A program made the translations under genes and the position numbers. The notes beneath the pieces were generated by a model that saw only the letters and a program-made list of their open reading frames with translations, had not been told where the DNA came from and searched no databases. Positions 36,320-48,170 of a stretch of DNA of 64,000 bases are shown here, piece after piece (within the stretch, counting starts at the first letter, position 1; each line of letters opens with the position of its first letter). This DNA comes from Oxyruncus cristatus (lineage: Eukaryota > Chordata > Aves > Passeriformes > Cotingidae): assembly GCA_013399855.1 (NCBI GenBank), contig VXAY01006688.1, positions 1,616,615 to 1,680,614 of the forward strand, read 5' to 3'.

Positions 36320-37300
36320 TTTCCTTTGTCATTCCTAAAAATTTCCTAATAATGTCTTCTTTACTATGCCATCCATTTTTCAAAGAACCGCCCAATACCT
36401 TTTACCATAACAGAGAATTTAAAGACCAAATTGTGTGTATGTTGTCTTCTTTCTCTCATTTGTGTTGCTTTACATTTACTGACATTGAACTCGACTCAGT
36501 TTTGTGAGGTCTTTCTGCAAACCCTTGCAATTACTTTTACTTTTTAATATAATAATAATTTTGTAATCAGCAAACTTTTCCATATCACCTTTCCACAGAA
36601 TATCTCTTTTGATGAACATCAAAAGTCCTAGCTCAAACCATTCAGCCACATCAATGGCAGTATCCTTCCACTCTGGGAACAGTATTTCTTGCCATCTTGT
36701 CATGGATCTTTCTATTCAGGAATTTGTCAAATGCTTTTTCAAATCCAAAACTGTTGTGCCAATTACATCACAGTTATCTGCATGCTTACTGATTCTTTAA
36801 CGAACTCTAAATATTTTGTGAACCACAATTTAATTTCCCTCTAAAAAAGCCCTGTTTTGTACCCTATTGCTCCATATACATTCATGTCTCTGCTAAATCT
36901 ACCAATAGTTTCTAGCAATTTTCCAAACTACAGAAGTCAAATGTACAGACCTATAATTCCACATGTCTTCCTGAATAGTAAATTTATAAATCTGTAACTT
37001 TTGTCAAATTCTACTCCTTTATTAATGGTGATTTTAGTAATAAATTATATACCACAGCTAACAATTACACAATTTACCACTTGAGCTCCTTCAGAGCTCC
37101 AGAATGAATAACATATGGTACTGGAGATATTTTACTCTTTATTTTACTAATTTATTCTAAAACATCTTCCACTGACACTTCAATATGGGACTGTTTTAAT
37201 GAGTCACTTGTTATAGGAAAAGCTCCTTCCGATTTTCACACTAATGTAAAGTATTCAGTCAGCTTTTCTGTTGTGGCCACATCTTTTCCATTCTTGTAAC
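36320..37300 (-). mobile_element. Ancient CR1-like LINE, reverse transcriptase fossil, minus strand
   Basis: Reading the minus strand from 37300 down to 36320 gives an eroded CR1-type ORF2. An IHSGALKELKW-like block (the family's IHPRVLKEL) is at about 37075-37110. LDLKKAFDKFLNRKI is at about 36705-36750, matching the conserved DFxKAFDxVPH motif. KFADYK is at 36560-36577, where active elements have FADD. Many stops and frameshifts separate these. The divergence is far greater than in the avian CR1 tails elsewhere in the window, so this is an old amniote-age copy. LTRs flank it on both sides. Confidence 0.85.
36476..36703 (-). pseudogene. Open remnant of ancient CR1 ORF2 around the FADD site
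   Basis: A 75-codon frame retains KGDMEKFADYKIII. The second catalytic aspartate of the polymerase motif FADD is replaced by tyrosine, and upstream parts lie in other frames. The open length is probably chance survival. Confidence 0.7.
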
Positions 37301-37304
37301 ATCT

Positions 37305-38249
37305 CAATCTTCTCCTCAGCAGGACAGGCAGAGAAAAACTTGTGGGTCAAGATAAGGACAGGGAGATCATCCACCGATTATCATCATGGGCAAAACACAC
37401 TTGACTTTGGTGAAGTAAATTCAATTTAATTATCCAACAGAGGAGGAGAATATTTAGAAATAAGAACAAATCTAAAAACACCTTCCACCTACACCCCTCT
37501 TTCTTCCCAGGCTCAAGTTCACTGCTGACTCTTCTACCTTGATGCTCTGAGTAGTACAGAGGGATGGGGAGCAGGGGTTCCAGTCCATTCATCACACATT
37601 GTCTCTGCTTCTCCTTCCTTCTCGTGGTCTTCCTCTGCTCCAGCATGGCATGGGGTCCTTCCCATGGGAGATGTTCCTCCATGAAATATTCCACTGTGCA
37701 TCCCTTCCACAGGGTGCACTCACTCAGGAACAGACTGCTTCGGTGTGGTTCCCTCCCTGGGCCACAGGTCCTGCCAGGACCCTGCTCCAGCATAGGTTTT
37801 TCTTGGGGTCACAGCCTCCTTTAGGCATGCTCCTCTCTGTTTGGGATTCTCCAGTGGCTGCAGGTGGATCTCTGCTCCACTAGGGACCTCCCTGGGCTGC
37901 AGGGACTCAGCTGTCTCACCACGGCCTGCACCATGGAATCTGTGCTCTAGCACCTGTAGTACCTTTTCCCCCTCCTTCTGCACTTTGGTGTCCGCAGGGC
38001 TGTTTATCTCACATACTCTCACTCCTCTCACACCTGCAGAGTTTTTTACTGCTTCTCAAATATGTTATCCCAGAGGCGCTACCAGCATTTCTGACAGCCT
38101 CAGCTTCGACCAGCAGTAGGTCCTTTCTGGAGGTGGTGGGAATGGGCTGTATCCAACAAAAGGACAACCCATGGTCTTTTTTCTCACAGAGACTACCTTT
38201 GTAGCTCTTTTTATACCAAAATCTTGCCATATAGACCAAATACAATACA
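37305..38249 (-). mobile_element. Avian endogenous retrovirus LTR, minus strand, about 945 bp
   Basis: On the minus strand it begins TGTATTGTATTTGGTCTATA (from 38249), an avian LTR start. The plus strand then shows its typical features in reverse: GGCGCTACCAGCATTTCTGA-like sequence near 38075, several copies of a CTGCTCCAGC...GGGGTC-type degenerate unit between 37640 and 37900, and GGGTCAAGATAAGGACAGGG near 37345. The 148-codon minus-strand frame at 37347-37793 comes from this GC-richer LTR and is not a gene. The 3' end of the LTR seems cut short where it meets the ancient CR1. Confidence 0.82.
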
Positions 38250-38609
38250 TGTATATTGATATTAGTTTTACATATTTAGTAACCTACTCCTTTTTTTGTC
38301 ATCCTTTCTTGCTCATACTTTTAAAATGGAAGATCTTATGTTTTGAGGTCTTTAAAATTTCCTTGTCTAGATACAAATTATACTTTTAAAGGAAACTTTC
38401 TTCTTTAGTGATGTGCTCTGCATTGACTGTTATCATTCTGAAATTAGATCTTAGGATTATGATAAATAGCTCCATGAAAATGTCAGCTCAGTGCTCAGCA
38501 GTGGTCAAAAAAGTAAATTGAATGTTAAGAAGTATTAAGGAAAGAGTAGAAAAGAAAATAGAAAACATAATCATATCAGTGGAAAAAGCTGTTATCCCAA
38601 AACCTAAAA
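38250..38609. other. Unique spacer between LTR and ancient CR1 piece
   Basis: No recognisable content. Confidence 0.5.
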
Positions 38610-38870
38610 AAAGGATGTAACAGAAGTGAAAGAGGTTCACAGAAAGCCACAAAGAATAATCAAAAATATAGAAAGGCAGTCAAAGGAATTCATAAATAGC
38701 TCAGGACTATTCAGTCTGAAAAGTGACAATTGAGGGAAGGCTTTGACAGAAATCTGTCCTATCATAAGGGAAAAAGAAAAGATAAAAAGAGACAGATGGT
38801 TCATTTTTTCTTCCAAAGCGAGAATGAAAGTATCACATGCTGTTAGCAGGTGGTAGGTTTAAAGCAAAAA
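38610..38870 (+). mobile_element. Ancient CR1-like LINE, ORF2 C-terminal region
   Basis: The segment aligns by eye with the C-terminal coding region of old CR1 elements. KIIKNIERQSKEF-like sequence at about 38655-38695 fits the QRRA..MI.GLE block. AGCTCAGGACTATTCAGTCT at 38699-38718 gives SSGLFSL. CAGGTGGTAGGTTTAAAGCA at 38846-38865 matches the widespread GGxxxRFK stretch. It is far more diverged than the recent CR1 copies. It may be the downstream part of the same old insertion layer as 36320-37300, although the strand is opposite. Confidence 0.65.
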
Positions 38871-39265
38871 AAAAAAAGAGAGGTAGTTCTCTACATAATA
38901 TGTAGATAGCTCTCGCTCTCCAGGTCGCTTTTCTTTCGGTATTCTTTACTGTGTACAAAAAGACATTGCGAACAATATATGAACAACTTACAAGAACACA
39001 GCAATGATTTAATGGCTGGCTAGAGCACCGAATGGGGAGCAACAACTGCCATTTCAATGCCTGCAGGTGTTGTGATCCTCTCTGGATCCACACTTATGTG
39101 ATGATAGGGAAGTGTCAGTCAGCCCTGTTGTGCTCTGGCAGGGGTTGGTCTTCCGTGCTGCCAAAAAACAGGTTCTAGGCTTTTTCCAGAGGTATGAGTA
39201 GTTTCATGTTAGTATTTTTCTACTGAATCCCTGCGTTGCTAATTTTCACCTCTCACTTCAATTTG
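38871..39265. other. Unidentified sequence within a split CR1
   Basis: This stretch starts after an A-run (38866-38876) and precedes the 164-bp duplication. With that duplication it occupies about 720 bases where an uninterrupted CR1 would have roughly 100. It matches no repeat I recognise. Confidence 0.4.
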
Positions 39266-39594
39266 TGTATTTTACTTTTTGTAAGATGTTAACTTACACC
39301 CTGATATCTGAAAAACAGGTTAGTCTAAAATGAGTCAAACCCAAGTGTTAAGTTGGAGGCACCTGCGTCTCCAAGGGATACACTTTGAATGAGTTATACT
39401 CAGGATTGAATGCTAAAGGTTTGCATGCATGTATTTTACTTTTTGTAAGATGTTAACTTACACCCTGATATCTGAAAAACAGGTTAGTCTAAAATGAGTC
39501 AAACCCAAGTGTTAAGTTGGAGGCACCTGTGTTTCCAAGGGATACACTTAGAAAGAGTTTTACTCAGGATTGGATGCTAAAGGTTTGCATGCAT
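39266..39594 (+). repeat. 164-bp direct tandem duplication
   Basis: The unit starting TGTATTTTACTTTTTGTAAG occurs at 39266-39429 and again at 39430-39593. I count about six substitutions and no indel, or about 96% identity. Two of the changes are C/T differences. There are just two copies, so it is a local duplication and not a satellite. Confidence 0.96.
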
Positions 39595-39670
39595 TGAAAA
39601 AGGAACTGGACTAGTTCATGGACAAAAATATCACTTTGAGATGCTAGACAGAATTACCAGAGACCTGATT
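39595..39670 (+). mobile_element. Possible displaced 3' part of the ancient CR1
   Basis: GAAAAAGGAACTGGACTAGTTCATGG at 39596-39621 resembles the FKKELDKFME end of old CR1 ORF2, the piece expected soon after the segment ending at 38870. The match is short, so the call is tentative. Confidence 0.45.
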
Positions 39671-41469
39671 CTATTATAAGTCTGTTTCTGTTTCAAAAGC
39701 TCCTGAGCAGTAAATCCCTGTGGACGTCAGAGAATATTCAGGACATGCCTCATCATTTTGATCTTCCTTCAAAATCTGCTTGTCATCATTGATGGAAGTG
39801 GGACATGGGGTTTGGCTGACCTTTGGTGTGGCTCAGCACGGCTGCCCCTGTGCTCTGAAAGCCTTCTTTGCTCTGCCACATAACAGTGGTCTGGTTTTAC
39901 TTCTTTGATGGTTTTAACATCTTTTTGCCAGAGGTTGTAGGTTTCTTTTAGAATAATGCTTTTAAGCTGTGTTGTCCCTGCATTTTAATTTTTTTTTTTT
40001 CATTTTAGTTGCTCCTAATTTTTTTTTTTTTAGGAGTTTGTTTTATGAAGATGATATGGTTTGGGGAAGAGGGAAAACTTTTCAATCATACTGGGATTTT
40101 GAATGAGGGAAGTTTGAAACGTGATATTTTAAGAGTGTGTCAGTGTAGCTTTAGCTACTCCATTTTGAACCATACATATTCTCGTCTTGGATATCTCACA
40201 GTATTTCACCATATTTTGGTATCTCACTATTTAACTGTTGATCATAACTTATTGTTGCAATTTCCCAGATAATGAGGGTTAATTAAAGCATCCAATTGTT
40301 ATTGTTTTCTTTCCTTGTAGTGACCTTAATGTTAGCATTTCTGAGCCACTATCATGGACATTTGACAACATAAAGTAACCCAACTAATGTATTCTTTAAT
40401 GTAAGCATGACACTTTTGCTCACATAAATGATGATAATTGTTATGGCTATTCATTAACTATATTTAACTCTCAGCTTTCTTTAAGTTCTGAAACTTCTCT
40501 CTAGCAACCTGATCTATTTTGTCGGTTCTATATATGATCTTGTTTCTCAAGGCACATAAGTGATCTGTTTCTCAGGCCAAGTTTTTCCATGCTTATTATG
40601 TCCATATCCTCACTTCAAATCAGTTCCTTGAGTTCATTCATCTTACTTTATAATTTTTCTGTATTTATAGACTTCTAGTATGACAGAAACACATTTTCCT
40701 TTGATCTAGTTGTCTATTTTTAGGTCCATATTTATGTGGTGAGAGGATTCTTTGATGTTTCCTATCTGAGGTTTATTGAATTATATCTTTTTTTGGAGGC
40801 TGCAGATTTTACTCTTAGAGGATGAATAATCTCAGACTGCCTTCTCTTATTCCCTTGTTAGATTCCGCCTAATCTTTATAAAAACAAAACCAAAACCAAA
40901 ACCAACAACTTCATCTCTTTTATAACTTTGAAGTCAAGTACCAGTGTATGTTTCATATTGCCCTAGACAGAAATTATCCTTTTTTTATGGGGCTGCTATA
41001 TTTCAAAGCTTTCTGAAAATCCCCTCACTGCCTCACATTACTTCTGCAACCGTGTTTTAAAACAGTTTTTTTTCAGATTTGTGGACCAAACCCTGGAAGC
41101 CTTCCAGGTAGTACTATTGTTAAGGCCCTATTTTTATGTCAACATTAAAAGATCAAATTTTGCATCTTTTCTCACCCCCTCAGTGTAATGTGTACTTCAC
41201 TGACAACGTAAAACAGGTAGAACCTCGTGAGGTCCGTAGCTTTTGTATGCAACAGACAGGTTATAGGCATCTAGAGTTGACTGTGCTCAAGTGTTAAAAG
41301 TTGTCTTAAATGTGGATATCAAAGAACTCATAGAGGCAGTCTGCCTCTGGTCTTCTCTCCGCAATGTCCTAGAATAGACCTCCGAAGAGTGACTGATTAT
41401 TTCCTTTGTTTATCTCCTAAGCTCATGAAATAAGGGGTAGGACACAGGGAGTTCTGACTAAAATCCTCA
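39671..41469. other. Unique non-coding sequence
   Basis: No gene is seen. T-runs lie at 39989-40000 and 40020-40031, and an (AACCAA)-like run at 40878-40906. Confidence 0.5.
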
Positions 41470-41791
41470 TACCTCTCTCAGGGGAATAGTGATCAGCCTC
41501 TCCCAGCCAACTGCCCCAGATTTTATCCTGGGCATGACATTCTATGGTAAGGAATATCCCTTTGGACAGTTTGGGTCAGCTATCCCGGCTATGCTTCCTC
41601 ACAGCTTCTTGTGCCTCTCGTCACTGTCAGAACTCAAGACACTGAAAAGTCCTTAGCTTTGGGTAGTCACTGCTCAGCAGCAACCAAAACATCAGTGTGT
41701 TACCAACATTATTCTCATACTGAGCCCCAAAAATAGCACTGTGCCAGCTACTAAGGCAAAAAAGAATTCTACCCCAGCCAAAACCAGGACA
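41470..41791 (-). mobile_element. Avian endogenous retrovirus LTR, 5' part only, minus strand
   Basis: The plus strand ends CCAGCCAAAACCAGGACA at 41774-41791, the reverse complement of the LTR start TGTCCTGGTTTTGGCTGG found in related form at 12304 and 62532. CATTCTATGGTAAGGAATAT and CCTTTGGACAGTTTGGGTCA are the reversed U3 core. ATTTTATCC at 41521-41529 stands where the TATA box belongs. The rest of the LTR (R/U5) is missing. Confidence 0.85.
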
Positions 41792-42299
41792 GCCTTTCAG
41801 CATGGTATTAAGAAAATGGAAATATCTGCGAGGACCCTTAGGGCAAGGCATGAGATAACTCCTGCTTGGGTAGCTTAATGTAGAATGCAGTGAACTTGGA
41901 CTCAATTTAACCTTAAAACACTGGCTGGAGAAAACAGTTGTATAACTGTCATCTATCTGCCATGTTAAAAATCTTACTAATCATGTTGATTTGGTATTTT
42001 TTGTTCCAAGGGGAAGCGCTGCTGACAGAAAAATCAGACTCAAGTAAACAAATGAAAGGTAAACTCTCAAAAAAGAACCAAAAAATGTCACAGCTCCAAT
42101 AAGGCAAATCCATTCTTCTTATTAACTGAGCATTTTCATGACACCAGTTATGGCTCTCGTGCTTCATTATTCTTCATGTTTGGTAATAGATTTTATGGTA
42201 TTGTCAAAGTGATGCCGATCACCCCCCTGAAATGTTTTTCATTTCCAAATGTGCTGTGCTGTTCTATGAGAACTTTGCTTAGGTGGCTAATGAAACTGC

Positions 42300-42480
42300 C
42301 TTTTATTACAGGTCAGACGGTGTGAATTCCATCACCAGTAATGGAGAGAACTACATTAAGATAAAGCTGATTGGAAGGAACCATTAATGTTTATTAGCAT
42401 AAAGATCTTTCATTTCCCAAAGCTTACACTAGGTAAATATGCATGTGTATCTAATAGAAATCATACCAGCTCAAATAATT
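42300..42480. other. Candidate conserved non-coding element (speculative)
   Basis: A repeat-free block of mixed composition, set in AT-rich DNA, includes AATTCCATCACCAGTAATGG and ACCATTAATGTTTATTAGCA, with homeodomain-like ATTAAT/TAATGT cores. It lacks a coding frame. Conservation is a guess from texture and has not been observed. Confidence 0.2.
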
Positions 42481-43483
42481 TAAATGGATAATACTTTTAC
42501 TTAGCAATTTTTTCTTAGAGAAATAGAAATTGAACTTGAGATGAAATACACTTGAGAGATTTTAATACCTTAAAATCTGTATATGTGCTTTTTTTTTTTT
42601 GAGTTGCAGCTCCAATACTTTCACTTTAGAAATTAAATTTACATGTTAAAAATTCATCATTAATATGAATCCTGATTACATGTTTTTCTTAATCAGAAGG
42701 TAATGAAAATTATCCTTAATATAAATGACTACAACAAACATATGTATTTATAGCATTGCTAAAAAAATGGAAATTTTGACCCATGAGAATATTTACTTTC
42801 TTTCTACAACACAGGTTTTAAATTGTGTGGAAGACACTAACATGTCAAAATATATTCTCATGCTGAACTGAAAAAAGTGAAAAATACCCATTTCTTTCAT
42901 GAACAAATTTTATAACAAATAGTTTATACTACTTAAATAGAAAACCCTGTTCTAAAAATACGTATTAAAAATAAAGAATCAATCGAGTCTGTTCTAGTTT
43001 TGCCTCCTTTATTTGTTTTCCTTTAGGTGATTCTTATAAATAAATACGTAATATCTTTTTCAGAACTGTGCAATTTACTGTTGAGTAGATTAAAAAAAAG
43101 CATGCAGACCAAAGCATATCTAATAATGGTTGTGTGTCACTTCCCACTCTTATGGATTCCAGCCTTTTACCATATCAAGCTGTAAATCAATTATCTCTTT
43201 GGGACTTTGGGGGTGCACTGGAATCCCAGCTACTCTACTCTCCTACCGAGCTCAGAAATATCAATATCAGATTTACTCTTTTAGGTTTGGAGTTTTTTTG
43301 GGGGGTGTTGGGGGAAATGAGATTCTTTCAGCACTGGTAATTGGAGCAGAAAAAAATCTGCATCTCTTTTGGGTATGTGTTTTGTTTATTTGATAGCATT
43401 CTGTGGAAAATCCACTTTGTCCCAGACATTTGTGTTAAAAACCCCCTACCATAACTAATGGTTACCTATAGGTACATACCTAT

Positions 43484-43527
43484 ATGATTACATATAGGTT
43501 AACCTAATGATTACATATATGTTAAAC
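43484..43527. repeat. Imperfect 23-bp tandem repeat
   Basis: ATGATTACATATAGGTTAAC is followed 23 bases later by ATGATTACATATATGTTAAA. A weaker third unit may precede them near 43458-43480. Confidence 0.75.
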
Positions 43528-45684
43528 TAGTTGTTCAGGATCTCTTTATGGTGAGTGAAGCGTGTGGGTATTTACAGAAGGCGACTAAACTTCCTTAAGG
43601 ATGAAATTTCTTATAAATCCAAATGGTCCAGTACAATGAAGGTAGTATTGAGGCTTCTATTAGGTTGAATATATAAGTTTTCTGTGAAAATGGTTCAAAA
43701 TATGAATGTATAAAATTGTCTTATGTTTTCACTTATTTCACCGCAATATTTCAGCTACTCAGAAAAGGGGAAAAAAGAAAAAAACTGTTGACATGTAGTA
43801 TGTTCATGCCATTAACTATAACAAAGTCAATATCTGAAACTGGAAACTAATTTCATAGGTGATTTTTTGGTAAAAATTCTGGTCCTTTTGCTCAGCTGCT
43901 TTTCTTCCTCTTAGCATATATGTTTATCCCGAGCTGAAATTTCATATCTTCCAGAAAGATTTTTTTCATATCTACCACATTTTTATATTTATTAGTGATA
44001 ATTGGCATATATATATATTATTGGTGTGTTGGGTTTATGGTTCACTTGGGAAATCTGTTGCATTCTGAGGTTTACTGAGGGTGACACTAAAAATAAACAG
44101 ACTCTCTAAAAATTTATAGTGTCCTGAAAAAATGTTTTGTAGTTATCATACTTGTTAGATCAGATGGTTTATAGCAGTACTACCAAAATGAAACCCCAGA
44201 AATAGCCTGTTCTTTATAGAAAATATGTAATGTATCGTATTTTCATTTGGCATTTGTAACAAAATGAACATTTGCTACCATCAAACAATATTTTAAAATC
44301 TTGCCTCATGAAAAAGTGATTATGAAGTTTAGCACAAGATTTGTTACTAATACTTGAAACCACAAATAAAATTGAACATAAAATTTCTAAAAGCTAATTC
44401 CCTTTTTTTTTTTTTTTCCAACAGATAAAACAAGTTATCACTGAGTTTTATGGCATATTATGAAATTGACAGAGGCTGCATATAAAGCTGATGTTATGCA
44501 GTGTTGAAACAAGTCTGTTATGTGCACTATATGGCAAATGTAAGGATTTTGTTTCATGCTTTCAACTCTAAAATAATAAAATCAAGGCTCTGTTGATGGA
44601 AGCAAATGAGGCCAGACTTTCCATAAGTAGATCTATGGACATCTTTTTTCATGTCAACATGAACTTCTGCATTTGTGCAGGGACAGTGTACCGTAGAGGG
44701 GAGGTTTATAAACCTAACTGTGGGGTTCAATGTCTCTCCTTTGGAGTCAACAGATCAAGAACAATATATACCAGATTCAGGTTTGGTACTAAATGTCCTA
44801 TATCAAAATTTAAATGAAGGCTTGTCTCTTTCAGTGTCCTGTCAGAAACCAAACTGTCCCTTAAGCCAGGTTCAGTTGTAACTGCATGTTTATTCTCTGT
44901 TAGCAGTTTTGTCTAGCTGAAGTAATTCTTACGCTAACTGTAGGCAAGATGGAGCAGTGAATCAAAGAGAAATATTATATTTGGGGATTCAGATAACTCG
45001 TGTGTGAAAAAAAAATCTGTTTATTGATGTTACTGTTGGAAATACACTCTTGTTTTTTAAAACCTGGTCCCCTAGGGTTTCTCATGTTTTTCATATTAGG
45101 GAAGAAATATTAAAGTGAATGTTTGTTTCTCCACTATATCACTCCATGAAATAACATAAATAAATGCAGAAGTGAGAGGAAAGATTTTTTCCCAGTAAAG
45201 GAAAATAGATGACAGAATAAATGGCTATTGAATGAAATTGTTCATTCTCCATTTGTCAGTGGTCCCTACAGAAAATTTTGAAATGACCAGAGTGCTGCCA
45301 TAAAGTATATATGAGACTTAACGATTTAATAATTTACTCAAATTCTCTTCTGGAATTGATATTCATAAGACTTTGGGGGATCTGACTAAAGGATTTAGCC
45401 CACAGTCATCACAAAAGGAAACTTCAGCAAAACTATACTCCTCTTGGTATGCAAAGATAACTTGCAGAGGTTGTATTGGTCTGCCTAACATCTGTCCTAA
45501 AGATGTTAATCTCTGCTCTCTCTCTTTGTCCATAGCTTAGGAGCTCCAGAAAGAGGAGGTCTGGCAGTGCGCTGCCTGATACAGCCTGCTTTTCTTCCTA
45601 AGGGCCCCTCAGGTATGAACAGGGAGCAGCACTGGGATTACACATCTTCCCTTGGCTAACTGGATACTGATCTTAAAGCTGCTG

Positions 45685-45905
45685 TAATTAATTGGGATCT
45701 CCAGTCTACCACAGGTGTATTCTATGACCTTGAGTAGGCTACTTAGTCTAAATTTATTTTTCTCTTGTGTTTGCTCATGTTTATTTAATCTATAACATTT
45801 TCGGGGTATCTTGTCTCTTACTTTGTTGTTGCCCAGCGTCCAGCACAATAGGGTCCTGATCTTCAGTAGAACCTCTATACACTATTTGGCTACAAATAAT
45901 GAATA
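45685..45905 (+). mobile_element. Ancient MIR-type CORE-SINE
   Basis: The CORE region is readable. GGGATCTCCAGTCTACCACA at 45694-45713 resembles the MIR block for ...GGGTTC...CTGCCACA. TATGACCTTGAGTAGGCTAC follows at 45723-45742, like the MIR GTGACCTTGGGCAAGTCAC. The tail shows TTTTCGGGGTATCTTGTCTC, then CCAGCGTCCAGCACAATAGG and GTCCTGATCTTCAGTAGAAC, close to the CAGCGCCTAGCACAATGGGGTCCTGATC tail known in amniote MIR/L2-related repeats. It ends in ACAAATAATGAATAG. It is old and highly diverged. Confidence 0.82.
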
Positions 45906-48129
45906 GTAAGAGTGTATTTGCCATGCAAGGACAATGAATGTAGAATACAGAGGCAGAGGAAGGAAGACAGTGGTTATTATACAGTTTGAGAAGAAACTAA
46001 ACATCTTTTGCGTGGGATTGGAAAATAACATTTTTATCCTCAAACAACAGCAGTACCACAATCTGCTGTTTACACAGTGAAGAGGCAGTAGTCCATTCAT
46101 TTTGTGTCTGGTTATCCATGCCCCTCTAAATTTCTTCACAACAAGTTCTTTTGCTTTTATTGCCTCTGGACAGTGGATGAATGTTAACTGTTTTTAAGTG
46201 GTTTGAGGGGAACTTTATAAACATATTAAGTAATGTTGGAATATGTATAACACTGTTTTTGTGATACCCTAAAGGAAGAGCGGGGTGCTTTGCGTCTGTA
46301 GAGCTGTGCAGTTCTTAGTCATGCTGCCTAGTGCATTGTTATACAAGAGGCAAAATCGCTTGGACAGGTACCTAATTTCTTGCACAGATTCTGATTTTCA
46401 TCTCTACCCTCACTGGTGTACTGACCAAGTGATTGTCATTCATGTAAGCCTTCACATATATATATATATTTTTTTTTTTTAAATGAGAGGCTAATGAGGC
46501 ACAAAGCAGACGACTGAATAACAGAACCTGATGCAGCTCTGACTCGTCATGGGGATTTACAAGAATGGTCCACGTTTCTCTTCCTCTCTTGTCTCTAATG
46601 GGAAAGGCGGACTAGGGCAAAAAGATCCTGGTGTACTGGGAAATGCAGTCAGAAGACTAAAAAGACTAAAGCCCAGACTCAGAAGTTGTTAGATGTTGCA
46701 TTCCCACTGAGTTTGATGGGAGACAGGTTTGATACCAACTATCTCCACCAAAATAATGTCAAAGCAAACTCAGGTAGCTCAACTACTAGATAATTTTCTA
46801 TCTGACTTTCTGTATTTCTGTGACTATAAATAAAGAACAGACATTTCACCAGTTCTCACCAATGGGAATTGCTTTTTGTTTGGAGCAATTCTAGGAACTA
46901 GAGGACCTGGAATGTAACTGGGAACATATGAAGACACACAATCACAGGTTATGGAGGACATTGTAATCCCAAAAATGCATTATAATAAAGATAATTCCCA
47001 GACAACCCCACGTTTCAAGCCTTCTCCCTGATTTCTTGCATGAGAAACCCTATATAACACTTCACAAGGGAATCTCCTGATTATGGCAGTGGCATGCTTA
47101 TAGTATAGGTACGCTCAGGCATACGCCTTCATAGCAAAAGCGCTCATGCAGTAGAGAAGAGATTTCTTATAGAGGAACCACGAAGGAAAAGGAAAGAGAA
47201 AAATATGAGTAGGTCCAGAAATTTCTCTAAGGGAGGTACTTAATGAATGGTGAAAGTTGTGTCCCTGCACACCCAGCACTACTGCAGAACTATATGGTGT
47301 TTTCAATTTACTGCACACAGGCAGCCTGATTTGAAACTGTTAAACAGTGAATTACAGCAAGCAGGAATCTAAGACAAATTCTTGAATCTTATAAAGTAGC
47401 ACCACTGTGTTGAGTGCAGTTACCTTGGTTTCCTCCAGCAAAAATATGTCATGAGCTATCTACATAATTGAACAAAGAAGCTGAGTGGGATTTACACTTT
47501 ACTAATTGTTTTATGAAGTCTGTTAATTCCTAACTGAAACATAGTGGCCATTATGTTGTTAATATGCAGCTTCATAAAGAAACCATCCTGTCCCAAAGAT
47601 ATAGCATCTAATAAATTAAACAGTCAAGTATATGACTAAAGAGGTTCCTGTACCAAAGTTTTGGATAGCAGATGAAATGTGTAAGAGTATTAATATCTTC
47701 TCTTCTTTTAAGTTGTTCATGTAAGTTTATAGTTCATAGTGACATGTTCCATGTAGGAATGGATTGGCACAATTGGGCTTATGATGTAAATAAATCAAAA
47801 GGAGAAAAAATAAAAAGAAAGCCTTTTAGTAAAATCCAGCATGGACAAATGAATATATTTTGGTTGTTCTAATAGAAAAGTGATGGTATTGGTTGAATGG
47901 TGGCTATCATATTTGCTAAATAAGGAAGAAAATCGCAAAAACCCCACAACCCTTGACAATAATTGCATGTACCATACTCAGTGCTAAATTAAAATACGAA
48001 TTTATACAAATACTTCAGGTTTCTCTGATCTTTAAAGCTTTTAATTTAGCTGAAAAATGTAGAGTTGAGTTTTAAGCACTCTTTGGTTACTAGAAGTATT
48101 TAAAAACCTTTTTCACACAAACTCACTGC

Positions 48130-48170
<41 letters not shown>

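Larger units (their letters stand above)
41792..45684. other. Unique non-coding sequence
   Basis: No gene is seen. It contains a short imperfect 23-bp tandem repeat at 43484-43527, a (TA)n run at about 44009-44018, and T-runs at 42591-42600 and 44404-44417. A candidate conserved stretch lies at 42300-42480. Confidence 0.5.

Noticed and set aside
37347..37793. 148-codon minus-strand frame
   Set aside because: It falls wholly within the minus-strand LTR, a GC-richer region where open frames are common. LTRs do not normally encode a protein here.
46680..46770. Possible old reptile-type repeat with a TTTGATGGGAG-like motif
   Set aside because: The similarity to remembered amniote repeats is limited to about a dozen bases.
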